From the NCBI GenBank assembly GCA_003667245.1, contig RCNN01000027.1, positions 1-64,000 of the forward strand: a stretch of DNA of 64,000 nt, given 5' to 3'. A model generated the notes under the pieces. The model worked only from the letters and a program-made list of their open reading frames with translations. It did not search any database and was not told the origin of the DNA. The position numbers and the translations under genes were made by a program. The DNA comes from Heterostelium multicystogenum. Its lineage: Eukaryota > Evosea > Eumycetozoa > Acytosteliales > Acytosteliaceae. Position 1 is the first letter of the stretch. Every line of letters begins with the position of its first letter. Below, one piece after another: positions 46,909 through 59,000 of the stretch.

Positions 46909-49278
46909 CTACTGAGATTCTTTGGGTGAGTTAAGGTACATAAAATTCCACCATTTCTTGGCATTAGGAATAAAATTATGATTCATCATTGCTGTTGTCA
47001 ATAGCTTCTTGAACCATCTTTGTCTTGTTGTACCTCCAAAGTAAGAACGATGGGATTTTATAGAGTTTTCATTGTAAGAACTTTGCATTGTTATTATTTC
47101 TTTTGATTTTAAATCATATAGGGTCAAGTCTACTGAATAGGAATGTCTTTCCAAAATACTAATATCGTAGATCACCATACCAAAAACCCCACTTCTCTAA
47201 CCATTGATTGCATCTAATGAGTATATTAAAAACATTTTTTTCTTTAGTAAATGAAATATTGTTGTTATTTACATTGTAGAAAAGTAAGGTTTTTGATACA
47301 TTTGATAGCTGTAGCAATATAGTACAGTTGTCCAATGAATGGGTTTTTGAATAAATACTATTGAAATTTGATTCAGGAGCCAATTTATTAACTATCTCCA
47401 TAGTATATTTAAAGATTATTCCTGAAAATTCAAACTTAATAGGTGTGCTATCTGTTTTTTAATGTGAAAATGATTCTTTCACCATTGTATCCAGACATTT
47501 GCGGGAATGAAAATACAACTTCATTGTTCTTTTCATATTCAAAAGATAGACTAAGGATATTCAATGAATTAAGAGATAGTTTAAGAGTTCCATTTTCTTC
47601 AAATACAATTGCAATGACATCTGATCCATAAATGACCAATAAGATTTTTCATTATTGTAGATGGAATATTGGGAGGAACAGACACAGGAGGAAGAGGCAA
47701 ATAAGGTTGATATACTAAATTTGAATTTGATATTATATTATCTCTTTGAAAACCTGCAACTTTTATATCTTTTCCATTTTCTTTAATAGAAAAACTAATA
47801 GGTTCATAAGATAATCTTCCATTACACAATAGAGGTCCTGATGATATCATATTGAGTTCATTAATCTGACTTTCGCATTTATATATCTTAAAGTTAAAAT
47901 CTTGAATGATTTTAAATTGAGTGACACCATCTTTGTAAAGGCCAAGTAATTTGTTTGAAAGTTCTTTTGGCATTGCATGAGAATTTTTAATTTGTTGTCG
48001 TGTCCTATTGATTGACAGATGTAAAGAGATATCATTATATGGAATTAATTTGGATTTACTTAAATTTGGAGATATAATTAGCTCAAAACAATATTCAACT
48101 AGTCTATTTACTATGGAGTTAGTGTTATCTAAATTTGAGACTGCATATATTCCGATGCCAATTTCAGGAAGAAATAAAAATTCACTTGAGAAACCATTTA
48201 ATTCACCATTATGACCAGATAAAAGAAGTCCATAAAAGTTATTTATAGCTAAACCAAGACCTTGTGAAAATGGGGATTGATGAAAATGAAAGTCTGATGT
48301 AATATGGTTTGAAAGAGTTTTCAAAGGTTGTGCAGTAATGATTTGTTTGAAAGTAGTTTGATTGATTAAAGGGGATCCTTCATTTAAAAATACTCGCATG
48401 AAATTACTTATTTGTGAAAGGGTACATTTTAACCCTCCAGATACATTCACTCCAGTCATTGAAATTGGTGCTTTTTGGAATACATTTGGGTCAATTGTAG
48501 TTTCATCCCAATATCTCCACATATATCCATCAGTTAATTCAATATCATTGTCGGAATTTGAGAAAATATTTTTGAAACTACAATGATTCATTCCAATTGG
48601 ATTTAGAATATTCTCTTGAACATAATCCTCAAAAGGAATTCCAGAGACAACCTGAATGATGTATCCTAGTAAAGAGGCACCAGCATTAGAGTATTTAAAT
48701 TTTGTTTTTGGAGCATAGATAAGAGTTGTACGACCCATTGCTTCTACTAATTCCTCAAGAGTTACTCTTTGAGAAGAAAATCTGTTCCCAATAGGAGGTT
48801 CAACCTGAAATCCAGAAGAATGACGAATTAAATTAAAAATAGTGATTTCTTTGAACAATTGAGGTTCATTTGGATAACCTATTGGATTTTTTGGAGCAAA
48901 GTCTAATGGCATGTATTTGATAATTGGGTCTGTAAGGGATATTAGTCCTTTCTCAACCAGTTGAAATATTGCCATATTTGTAAATAATTTGCTAACTGAA
49001 GCAACACTAAAAGCACTCTTCTCTACAGAGGGAATTGGGTCTTTAAAATTAGGGTGATGATGGATCTTGGTATAAAGTGATTGATGTTTATTAGTAATAG
49101 TGATGCCAATTATAGGAATGGCTTTATCTTTAATTTGATAGTTAATCCATTCTTCAAATGGATTTACAATTCCATGTTCATCTAAATTCGTAATTTCTTT
49201 AGATAAACAACAAAAACTACTACTCAAGAACAAAGAATTAACTAAAAATATAATACCTATAAATAAATATAAATCCAT
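46909..49278 (-). pseudogene. Fusion copy 2: signal peptide, beta-lactamase-like domain, degenerate dipeptidase remnant
   Basis: The ATG at 49278 begins MDLYLFIGIIFLVNSLFLSS, a strong signal peptide absent from copies 1 and 3. The serine hydrolase domain is open for about 550 codons and keeps SVSK, YSN and HNG. The rest is only recoverable through frame changes near 47640, 47455 and 47180, each beside a homopolymer. The dipeptidase module is truly damaged: the stretch from SYRPWN to HNRGGA of the paralogues is replaced by about ten unrelated residues (ISILERHSYS), and EWWHFDY has become KWWNFMY, so the zinc ligands, Arg and catalytic Glu are lost. It may be a secreted serine hydrolase with a dead tail, or a decaying pseudogene. 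The N-terminal domain looks constrained, which favours the first reading if the frameshifts are errors. Confidence 0.7.
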
Positions 49279-49668
49279 AAATGTATATTAAATATAATGT
49301 ACTTTAAGAATGAATTAATTTTAATATAATATTTGTATATATACATTGTACAGCAGAATTAGATTCAACTTACTATATTTTCAGAACTCTATCTTTAATT
49401 GATCTCTTCATTAACTAGAGAGATTCACTTTCAGATGTTTCCCCATATTTGATAATTGTTATATTTGAGATGATGATCATCAATCATATTATGGAAATTA
49501 ATTTATAAATGAAATTTGGTTGTGTGTTGTAACTTGTACAAATCTAAGTGTATTTTAGAAATTAGATGTTCATCGATCAGATTTAAACCACACAGTGTGT
49601 GATAGATGTGAATATAGAATATTTCAAGCTTATGGTGTTTATTGTTGTTAATTTGACCATTTATTTGA
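49279..49668. promoter_or_regulatory. Spacer upstream of fusion copy 2
   Basis: 390 AT-rich bases between the stop of copy 3 and the start of copy 2. No repeat or ORF is seen; presumably the copy 2 promoter. Confidence 0.4.
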
Positions 49669-52205
49669 TTAGAGATTCTCTAATGGTATATTTAATACAT
49701 CAAAGGAAATTTTATAATCAAAATGCCACCATTCTTGTTCATAAGGTATAAAGTCATGATTCATCATGGCTGTTGTTAATAGCTTCTTGAACCATCTTTG
49801 TCTTGATGTTCCTCCAAAATAAGATCGGTGCGATCTGATTGAAAGCTCATCATATTCACCTTGCATTGGGATGATTTCTTTGGTTTTCAAATCATATAAT
49901 GTCAGGTCAACGGCACCTCCTCTGTTATGGACTGATCCTTTCTTTGGATCAGCAACATAGAGTCCTCTGAACTCAGGTTTGACACTCTCAGACATTGCCC
50001 AGGTGACATTCCATGGTCTGTATGAATCATAAACGATCAATCCAACACCCCATTGAGCCAACCAATTGTGACAACGAAAGCAATGACTCTGCTGCTTGAC
50101 GATGGAGGAATGCTTTGGCAACTTTATATAATGGAATTCCCAAGAAGTTGTCGGTTGTGGCATATTTTACATCGGTCAAAAGTGTTGGTGAGAGTGTTGA
50201 GAGATCAACAAGACTGTGAGTTGCTGGTTGTGGATGTGGACATGGTACACTGTAAGATTTTTCTAAAATAACTTTTCCTTCTTCTGATGAGCATACTCCT
50301 TCTTGTCTTTCTCCTGGGACAGGTCCAATTCTTCTGAAGAAGAAAGGTATACCCGAAAGCTCAAGTCTCTCAGGATGTCCAGAGTTATTGAGATAGAAAA
50401 CAACTCTTTCATCATTGTAGAGTGAATCTGGAGAGAATTTAAATACAACAATGTTTTGTTCTTGGGAAACAAAAGTGAGGGTGTAGATAAATAGCCATTC
50501 AATGCAAATCATCAAAAGTACCATCGTCTTCATAGATGAGGGAAAGATGATCTTTTGCCTCGTAGTGACCAACCAGATTCTTGAGGAATTGAGGTATTTC
50601 GATGGGTGGCTCTGAGACTGGTGGAAGAGGGATATATGGTTGGTAGAACAGATTATTGTCCGACATATCTTTTGCTCTAGTGAATGATTCAATTGCTGTA
50701 TCTTTACCATCACTTGAAGTGTATACCTTGAGTGGAAGAGCAAATGAAAGTCTATCATTCGTGACAAGTGCACCTGTAGGATAGATATCTGAAACTGCCC
50801 ATGAGAGCCTCGATATGAAAGAAGTCCTAAGATATAACTTTTGATTGTACTCTTGATAGATCTTGAAGTGATGAGTATCTTTTTTTGGGTCTCCATTTAC
50901 CAATTTGTAGTAGCCCATATACTGATCACGAATGTCGTTAGGAATGGGCTTACTTTCGAGTACTGATTTCATATTTAGTCTTGCATTCATCAATGCCACT
51001 GGGTCATAAGGAATCTGTGCTGATGGCTTGACGTAATGTGTGAGAATTTGTTGAATAACATATTCAGTAAGCTGTGAACTAAGTGAATTATTGCAGTCGA
51101 GTGTTGCCACAGTATAGACACCTATTCCTAGCTCTGGTAGTGCACGAAAATCACTTGCGAAGCCGTTTATGGCGCCACCATGTCTTGAAACGAGCAATCC
51201 ATAAAGTGAGGAAATCTCTGCCCCTAATCCATGGGTAAGAGTAGTAGGATGATAGTGGTAGTCGCTGTTTGGCTCATCAAGTGGTGCCGAAAATGGCTGA
51301 GGAGTGATCAGAGATCTAAAAGTTTTCTCCTTCAAGAGTGGTGCTCCTCCATTCAAGAAGACCCTGAGGAAATTATTGATCTCGGTAAGGTTGCATTTCA
51401 ATCCACCAGCTGGGTTCATTCCAAAGTGAGTAAGTGGAGCCTCTTTGAAGACACCCACATCTGTGGTTGTTTCATCCCAATATCTCCACATGTGGCCAAC
51501 GGACAAACGCATTTCATCTTCATTCTGGCATCTGGTATTGTTCCAGATATCCTTGAATGTGCAGTGCGACATTCCAATGGGATCAAGCACATACTGCTGT
51601 ACATAGTCCTCAAATGACATTCCTGAAACTACTTGTATGATGTAGCCAACAAGAGCGACTGCAGCATTTGAGTACTTGTGGCATGTGTTTGGCCTGATGA
51701 CAAGAGTCGACCTGCCCATAGACTCGGCCAACTGCTGTAGATTGCATTGCTCATAGTTAAAGTAGTTTCCTTCGAGTGGCTCACGAATCAATCCAGAAGT
51801 GTGGCGAATCAAATTGAATACAGTGATCTGTTTGTAGAGAGGTGGTTCGCTTGGATCACAATCGACAGGATTCTTTGGTGCAAATCCCTCCGGCATGTAC
51901 TTGGTAATAGGGTCACTGAGTGAAACCTTGCCTTGATCTACCAGTTGGAGGAGTGCTACATAAGTAAAGAGCTTACTGACCGAAGCAACATTAAAGAGTG
52001 ACTTGTCCACCGAAGGGATGGGGGTTCTGATATCAGGATGATGGTGGACCTTTGTGTAGAGTGTTTTCTCCCTGTTGGTAATAGTCAAACCAAACACAGG
52101 AACAGCTTTATCCTTGATTTGGTAACGAATCCATTCCTCAATTGGCTTGATAACAGTATCTTGATCCAAAGTTGTTACAACTTCAGACTCTGACTTTTGC
52201 ATCAT
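49669..52205 (-). CDS. Beta-lactamase-like / VanX-type dipeptidase fusion, copy 3 (two homopolymer frameshifts)
   Basis: The first in-frame ATG is at 52205 (MMQKSESEVV). The motifs match copy 1: SVSK, YSN and HGG in the serine hydrolase domain; YDSYRP, SVHNRGGAVD and EWWHFDY in the VanX domain. No signal peptide. The frame breaks at an extra T within TTTT at about 50517-50520 (after EDDGT) and at an extra base in the AAA/TTT run at about 50079-50081 (within ESLL-RCHNW). Copy 1 shows the expected sequence at both points. Discounting two bases gives 844 residues, against 845 in copy 1. All catalytic residues survive, so the gene is probably functional and the breaks are sequence errors or very recent. 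Intronless. The region coding the VanX part is nearly identical in DNA to copy 1, while the N-terminal part has diverged. Confidence 0.82.
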
Positions 52206-53183
52206 TTGATGGTATAAATTTTCCAAAAATTGAACTAAAAATATATGTTTTTGTTGTTTTTTGTTTTTTTGATTTGTTTTTTTGTTGAAACAACAAATAA
52301 CAAACAGATAATCAACAAATAGATAGATAATAGATACTTATAGATAAATCTATATCAGCTTATTGTAAAATAATAATAATATTATTATTTCTCGAGATAT
52401 AATTATAAAAATATGTTATTTTAAATTTTAAATTTTAATTTGATCATCTTATGTGTTAAACAGAAATATATTCCAATTTTGGTATATGCTAAAAGGTAGT
52501 TGGGTTGGTGGTGTTTAAAACACTTTGATCAAAAAGGAGTGTGCAAAACTCATAAGTGAGTAATAGTGTTTTTATTGAATAAAAATATCCAATCAAATCA
52601 ATCATTTTATTATCTTTATTTTAATTGTGGGGTTGAGGTGTACCTTTAGTATCTCTGATAGACTGCAATACAGAGCAAATACATGTATGAAAATACTATA
52701 TGGATATACCGATATATTTGTACTATCATACCCTCTGGATAAATTAGTTTAATACTCATGCCATAACCACATGGGAGGCAGAAAGAGATTAAGCTTTCTA
52801 GAACAGATACTACACTTGATCAAAGCTATTTTGCTTTGAGAAGGGGATTGATCGACACTAGGTCATCCAATCCGAATTCTACTAACCTCAAATACCTCTT
52901 TTTATAATACTGAAACTGTTTCATCTATCATGGTCCAAACCAAATGAACTTTCATCAAACACCCAAATGAGATAAATGAAATTTCAAAAATAAACATACA
53001 CAATTACATTGATGAAAAATTAATAAATAAATAATAAATTATCAATTTAATTTTTAATATAATTGTATAACTTAAATGTAACGTTGTTGTTGTTGCTGCT
53101 GTTTGCTTGCATTCTTTCTTTATGACCTATCTTGTCTTGTCTTTACTTGATTTGACTTGACTTTGCTTGTCTAATATATTATG
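52206..53183. other. Intergenic region between fusion copy 3 and the GARNL3-like gene
   Basis: About 980 bases, no ORF. The part from 52640 to 52900 is less AT-rich than the flanks and contains a perfect TCAAAGC/GCTTTGA hairpin (52820-52839, 6-base loop). A small ncRNA is possible but unsupported. The promoter of copy 3 lies at the left end. Confidence 0.4.
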
Positions 53184-56058
53184 CTATACACTATCTTTGA
53201 TGGATATTTGATGGTTGTTGTTGCTTTGATACTGTTGCTGAATGAAAGCAAGTGGAAGTGTTTGATATTGATGCATTTGCTGAGATTGTTTGATACGAAT
53301 AATACAAGAGGTTCCTTTGTAGGAGGATGCAACATAGATAAATCCATTGTCAATATGTGCCATGTCATTGAAAGTTGTAAAAGAAACTTTGCTTGCAACG
53401 TTTCCTTCATTGACCACTGAGGATGTTGTCTCGGAGCAGTTGTTGTTGTGGCTGCTCGATGACTGGAATGCTGGCAACGACTGAATAATGTTTCCGTTGA
53501 GCAGTGTTCTTACCTCAATGAGCTGTCCCGAGATTCCCAGGACATAGTGTGGCAGCAGAACTATGGACGACGGGATACTGCCCCACTTGATTTCAAAGTT
53601 TCGCGTCTTGACTCCACGCTCGTCCACGAAAAATCCGATATTGTTGAAGCATAGCAGAATCTCAGTGTCGAGCGAGAGTGCCTTGACTGGCTCGCTGTCG
53701 GCTTGCTTGTACAGCTCCTTGATCGTGCCGGTGTACATGTCGATCAGCAGGAACTCTTTGGCTACGCCTATGCACACCATTCCCGGGCCGACATGGCAGA
53801 TCGACTTGACGCTGTCATACACCTGGATATCTTTGGTCTTGATGAACTCACCGTCGTGCCACTCGTACATGATGAAATTCTTTTTGTGTGCAACATAGAG
53901 CAGCGTGATATTGTTGTCGGCACACTCTAGCAGATCCTGCTGCGACCCTGAAGGGAACCGGAGCTGGTGTTCTTGGATATGGCAAACACGGTGCAGCCTT
54001 TGGTGGCTTCGATGCGCTTGGGCTTGGGCTCCTCCAGCTTCGATGCTGCATCGGGCGAGATCTTGGTCATAGTCTTTTGTGTGAAATACTTTAGAAGCTG
54101 TTCCAACTGGAAAACATGCAATCCTTTTGGATTGAGTGCTAGTATACAATGAGCGGATTTGATGACAACCAATCTTGTGACACCCTTCAGTGTTGCCACC
54201 TTCTGGAATGGTGACTCTGTTGTGCTGTTCTTAAATAAATAGATGGAATCCAGTGTGGCAAATATTAAAATACAGTTATGTTCTTCAGATTCTATTACAT
54301 CCAGGCATATTATATTATCAAATGATTTCGAAAACAATATCTCCGTTTCAAACAACTAGATTATAATCCATCATTAAGTTAGATTGGATATGAAAATATG
54401 GAATCGATTAGAATGGAATTGGATATACTTGCATTTCGAGTAAAATCTTTTATTCTTAATTGACTGTTAATTACTAATTCTTTTGCTTTCAATTCCATTC
54501 CTTTTGATATATAAGTTAATGATAATGATCTTCTCTTTGAAATCAACTATAAAACAGCAACAAAAACAACAAAGTTCATATTAGTATAAAAAAGGTTCAA
54601 ACTGGATGTACATTATTATCGATGTATATTTACAGAGGATGAAGTAGGTATATTGGAAGTATACTTTTGGTATATTGACTGAAGTTGTGCTTTAAATGTT
54701 CTTTGTAGTTTTGTTGAAAATGAAGGGGCTGATTGTAATGCTGCTCTTTGTCCATTGACCACTAGTAAAGAAAATATTGTTAGCAATCGCTTCTCTTCAA
54801 AAGTAATTTTTCTTACATTTAGCTAAAAGGAACTGTTTAAATGATTCTCCTTTTCTAAATACCGATGGAAATGGTAACTTTGGTCCAAAAATTAGCAATT
54901 GAATTCTTTACAATAAATTCTAATCTATAACTATCATCATTCTCTGGTTTAACTACAGCAAATATATCTGTGATATTTCCAATAAAACATGCTTGGTTAG
55001 TATGAATCGAATGGTCTAACAAAATTTTAATTAATTACGGTTAAAATTGGAATTAACATGAGATGGATCCCATTTAATAAATTCAGTTGTAGATGGAACA
55101 GATGGATCGATGTCGTAGAATATTAATATAACTATATCGTTTCCAATGTGTCGTTTTACGCTCTATCTGCTGACTATCGCCAGGAGTATGTGGTAACATC
55201 GTAGAAACATGAAACATAATCTGGTAATCCATCCATCTTGTAAAAAGCGAATGAGAACCAGTTGTATTATTATTTACGTCCAGTCCTCCTCTGTATCCTT
55301 TAAAAGACTTTAGTGGCACGGTATCACCCATGATCTTTAAAAACTCTGTATATCTTGGACTTCCTTCATCTATTTAATGTGCTTGGTTAATGAACACAAA
55401 ACTATAAGGATATAATTGTCAACTGTGAATTACGTACTATTACTATAAAATTGATCTTCACTGGATTGACCTTCTTTGGCCAACCAAATTCCAAATTTAT
55501 ATGCCAACTCTGTTTGAGTTGCTTCCAACTCTTTGAAATCCTGCAAGATGTCGGTAGATTCGATTTCTTTCAGCTTCTTAAACTGCAGCTTTGGAGCAGC
55601 TCTCTTTACAATTTCATTCGTAGTCAATGAGTGCCTTGGTTTGCACTGAAACATCTGTCGCTCAACACCACTCCCGGACCAAACTATGATTTTATAAACC
55701 ATTTCGCCACGAGGTGTTTCTTCTTTTTAAATAGATGCTCCAAATACATCGTTTGTATTTTCGTCTATTCCTAAATAATTGTGATGCTCTAACAATTGGC
55801 GATCAATCTAATTAATTACTATTCCTAGTGGAGGCATTCGTCATCCACTCCAAGCACTTTGCAAAGCATACTTTTACCAAGAAAATAATTGAAATACCAT
55901 AAAATACATTCTTCTGGATTTTCAATGACAGGTGTTTCCACTACGAACTCCAAATTGTTAGAATCACTATCAAATGTATCCTGACCATTTTCAGACCTCC
56001 AATTGAATGATGATCTAGTCAAGCCAGACTCTGCACCTTCTGCCATAATATATTCCAT
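53184..56058 (-). CDS. garnl3: RapGAP and CNH domain protein (GARNL3-type)
   Basis: Multi-exon gene from the ATG at 56058 (MEYIMAEGAESGLTRSSFNW). The N-terminal part (LGIDENTNDVF) leads into a Rap/RanGAP domain: KFGIWLAKEGQSSEDQFYSN, FKGYRGGLDVNNNTTGSHSL, IMFHVSTMLPHTPGDSQQIE, GNDIVILIFYDIDPSVPS. A linker (LVVNGQRAALQSAPSFSTKL) is followed by a C-terminal citron homology (CNH) beta-propeller (VTRLVVIKSAHCILALNPKG through GFIYVASSYKGTSCIIRI). Domain order and block spacing match human GARNL3. Predicted to stimulate GTP hydrolysis on Rap-like GTPases, which control adhesion and actin in amoebae. A TAA lies in frame at 55727-55729 just before the exon part KEETPRGEMVYKI. One frame change occurs near 53940 in the CNH domain. 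The catalytic Asn/Asp of the GAP could not be pinned down. Confidence 0.82.
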
Positions 56059-59000
56059 GGTTTGGTTGATTGATCTATCTCTCCACACACAAAACAAGTT
56101 TGCTGTGATTTAGATTGATTGCTTTTTCTTTTTTTCTAATTCTTCTTGCCTGATTGAACTATTTAACTATTTTAACTAAACTTAAACTCTATCAATCTAT
56201 CTATCTATCTTAACCAAACAATTCTTTACTTTAATATCTATCTATAATTTATAAATTGGTTTTAAAAAATATTAATATATTATTAATAGAATCAATCGAA
56301 TCATGAATATATTTGATGTTTGGGCTGGTTTATTAATTTTGTGTCAGCTGAGTAAAGTAATATATAAAGAAGTGTAAATCAAAAAATTAGATCTATCTAA
56401 AAAATGAATAGACCAACAATAAAATTGATTGATTTAATAATAGAGATGGATTGGTGTTGTTTTTGTTGTTTTACAATATTCTCAAAAGAATGAAATTGCT
56501 TGGTGACGCCCAAAATCTCCCAAGCATCCACCTATTACATTTAGAATTACTCCTCACAAAAATCCAATAACATATTCTATTATAAAGAAATTAATAAATT
56601 ATCAACAACCAACCATCCTCCATCAAAGTCAATTTTGATATCCATATCAACTATAATATTCAATAATATTATGTTAATTCAAATCAAACATATAAAATCC
56701 AACCACATCACTGACTTTATATGGTTGTTTTTGTTAGCTCTAATCTAGTTGAGGATAGAATGGATGTATAGTGAGCAAGGTAGTTGAGAATCGGACCTGA
56801 TCTAATTTGGATTGGTTTGGTTGAGTTTGACTTATGGATAAAAATTGTGTGTAACTTATGTCAGTGTCTTAGCTATTTGTATTTATCTGTCTCTTTCTCA
56901 AATTCGAATATCCATTTCCATTAAATTTATATTGTGAATGATATGTGTAATATATAAGCATGTCATAATAAATAGGAGCGCGCTCTTTGTACAAATAGAA
57001 TTGTCATTTGTTCCCACAATGATGTGTTATTCTTGACTTGTGGTTTGTTATATGATATAATGATAGATGGATGTGATGTATTATTATTGTCTGGACAAGT
57101 GAGATTGTTATTTTTTGTTGATGTTGATGTTGGTATTGGTGTTGTTATTTTATTATGTTATCGATACTATCTCAGATCTAGACATGTTTGATTCTGTCAT
57201 TTGCGTAGTAGAGTAATATATTATTATCTGTGTGTGTGTGATTGATTGATTGATATGAACGAATTTTGATTTGGGCAAAATCGTGGAAGAAGGGGAGGGG
57301 TAAGTATGAAGTAAGTGTGGGGTAGGGTTAGGAGGGTTTGTGAGGATTCAATATTGATTGATCAATCACTGGCCGATTATTTTATATATTTTTAAAACAT
57401 ATATATTTTACACTTTTATGCAATCTTATCACTTCTGATCAATTGATTGAGTGATTTGATTGATTATTTGCTAAATTTATTATAGATGAGATGAATTCCG
57501 AGTTGAATGAATGTATGTTTGTTTCTTGACTATTTACTTAATTGATTGATTGAGTGATTCCAACTTGATTTAATAATAAACAAGTTCTTATCCTATCCTA
57601 TAATAATATATAGAAATAGATATATAACGAAGATATATAATGATTTTTGAGTTATTTTACTTTTGATAGTTTTGTAGAGTTTGTTTGCTATTAAAATTAA
57701 ATTAATTATCATAATGGAGAACCCACACTTTTTTAATTTTCAAATTTGGAACATGTTGGTATAAACAAAACAAAATCGCATTGTAATTTTGATCGTTTTT
57801 TGTGTTTTTGTTTTTTTGCAAAACCAAAATCGCTTTGCTTTGTTAGCGAAAATCTAATCAAGTTTTGCTGTTTGGTAAATTCCCTCAATAAATAACAAAT
57901 TTAATTATTTTTGGTACCTTGTTGTGTTGTTGTAAAATGGCTGTTTTTCTTTGCCTCTACTTGTTTTGTTGTTACTGTTGAATGCTGTGATAATTGGATT
58001 GAAATTGAGACAAATGTTATGAACCAATAAATAAATAGAAATGATTCCAACAATAATAATAAAGCGATTAAAGTGATTGGGATGGATAAGTTGTGTTTTA
58101 ATTATTATGAAGCATCATTTGCTGTAAAAATCAAGATAACGAAAAATGACGGGGACATTCGGGTGGTGCTGTTTTCAATTTTATTTGAACAACATAGTTG
58201 TGCAACCTGTCCATGATTGCTGTAGCTATTTTTACGACTTACATATATGTTATTATTGGAATGTATGGTTGCTTGTCGATGTTGGTTGTAATAAAACCTA
58301 AACTCTATTTTATTTCTTTTCTAAACCTAATTTAAAGAGCCTTGGATTTATTTCTTTTGAAAATTCGTAGTTAATTTGTCTAATTCGTTTAGTTGGTTGG
58401 GTTTTACTTTATTGATCAATTGTTTATTGAAAAGATGGAATGAATGTAATCTTTGTTACTTTTTGTTGTTAAAATTTTATTGGTGTTGGGGATGGATTAT
58501 TATTGAAGTTGGCGTAATTGAACCTTGTCTATCAAGCTAAACCTCTGGTATTTATATATATGTATAAAGAGAAGAAGTAAAGAGGGGATAATTATATAAA
58601 AATATAATAATAGGAGGATATAAATTAAATAATTTAAATAAAATCACACTACTAATCTGTAATTTATTATAATATTGATTGATCATATAAATTTGAAATT
58701 GATTGTTGGATGGTTTTGTTTTTTTGGTTAGGAAGGAGGTATTTGGGTTAAAGTAATGTGAAGTCGTAGTTGAATTTGATCGTTTGTTGTTTTGTGATGA
58801 TGAAATAATAATATTAAAAATGAATTATGAAGATAAGAAAAAGAGAGAGAAGGTAAGAATTGATAATAGTTAGTAAGCACGCTTTTATCACACTGCTGCT
58901 GCTGTTGCTGCGCTGCGAATAGTTTTATACAGTGTTTGAAGAAGTAGTAAAAAAAAGTAGATGGGAATTGAATGGAATTGAATTGAATAGAATAGTTTTT

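Noticed and set aside
50263..50896. ORFs in alternative frames over fusion copy 3
   Set aside because: Partly shadows and partly the correct frame after a one-base shift; they are fragments of the copy 3 gene, not separate genes.
44084..52205. Bacterial contamination as the source of the VanX fusion genes
   Set aside because: The copies have the AT content and codon use of their neighbours, AT-rich eukaryotic spacers, a eukaryote-type signal peptide in copy 2, and intron-bearing eukaryotic genes on both sides.
52640..52900. Class I-type small RNA gene
   Set aside because: A hairpin and slightly higher GC are present, but the conserved 11-base CCTTACAGCAA-type motif of dictyostelid class I RNAs was not found on either strand.
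5455..55729. A variant genetic code with TAA as a sense codon
   Set aside because: Only two isolated in-frame TAA codons are seen, while many genes here (SQOR, VDAC, tubulin, epsin, PAH) end in TAA. Point errors or mutations are simpler.
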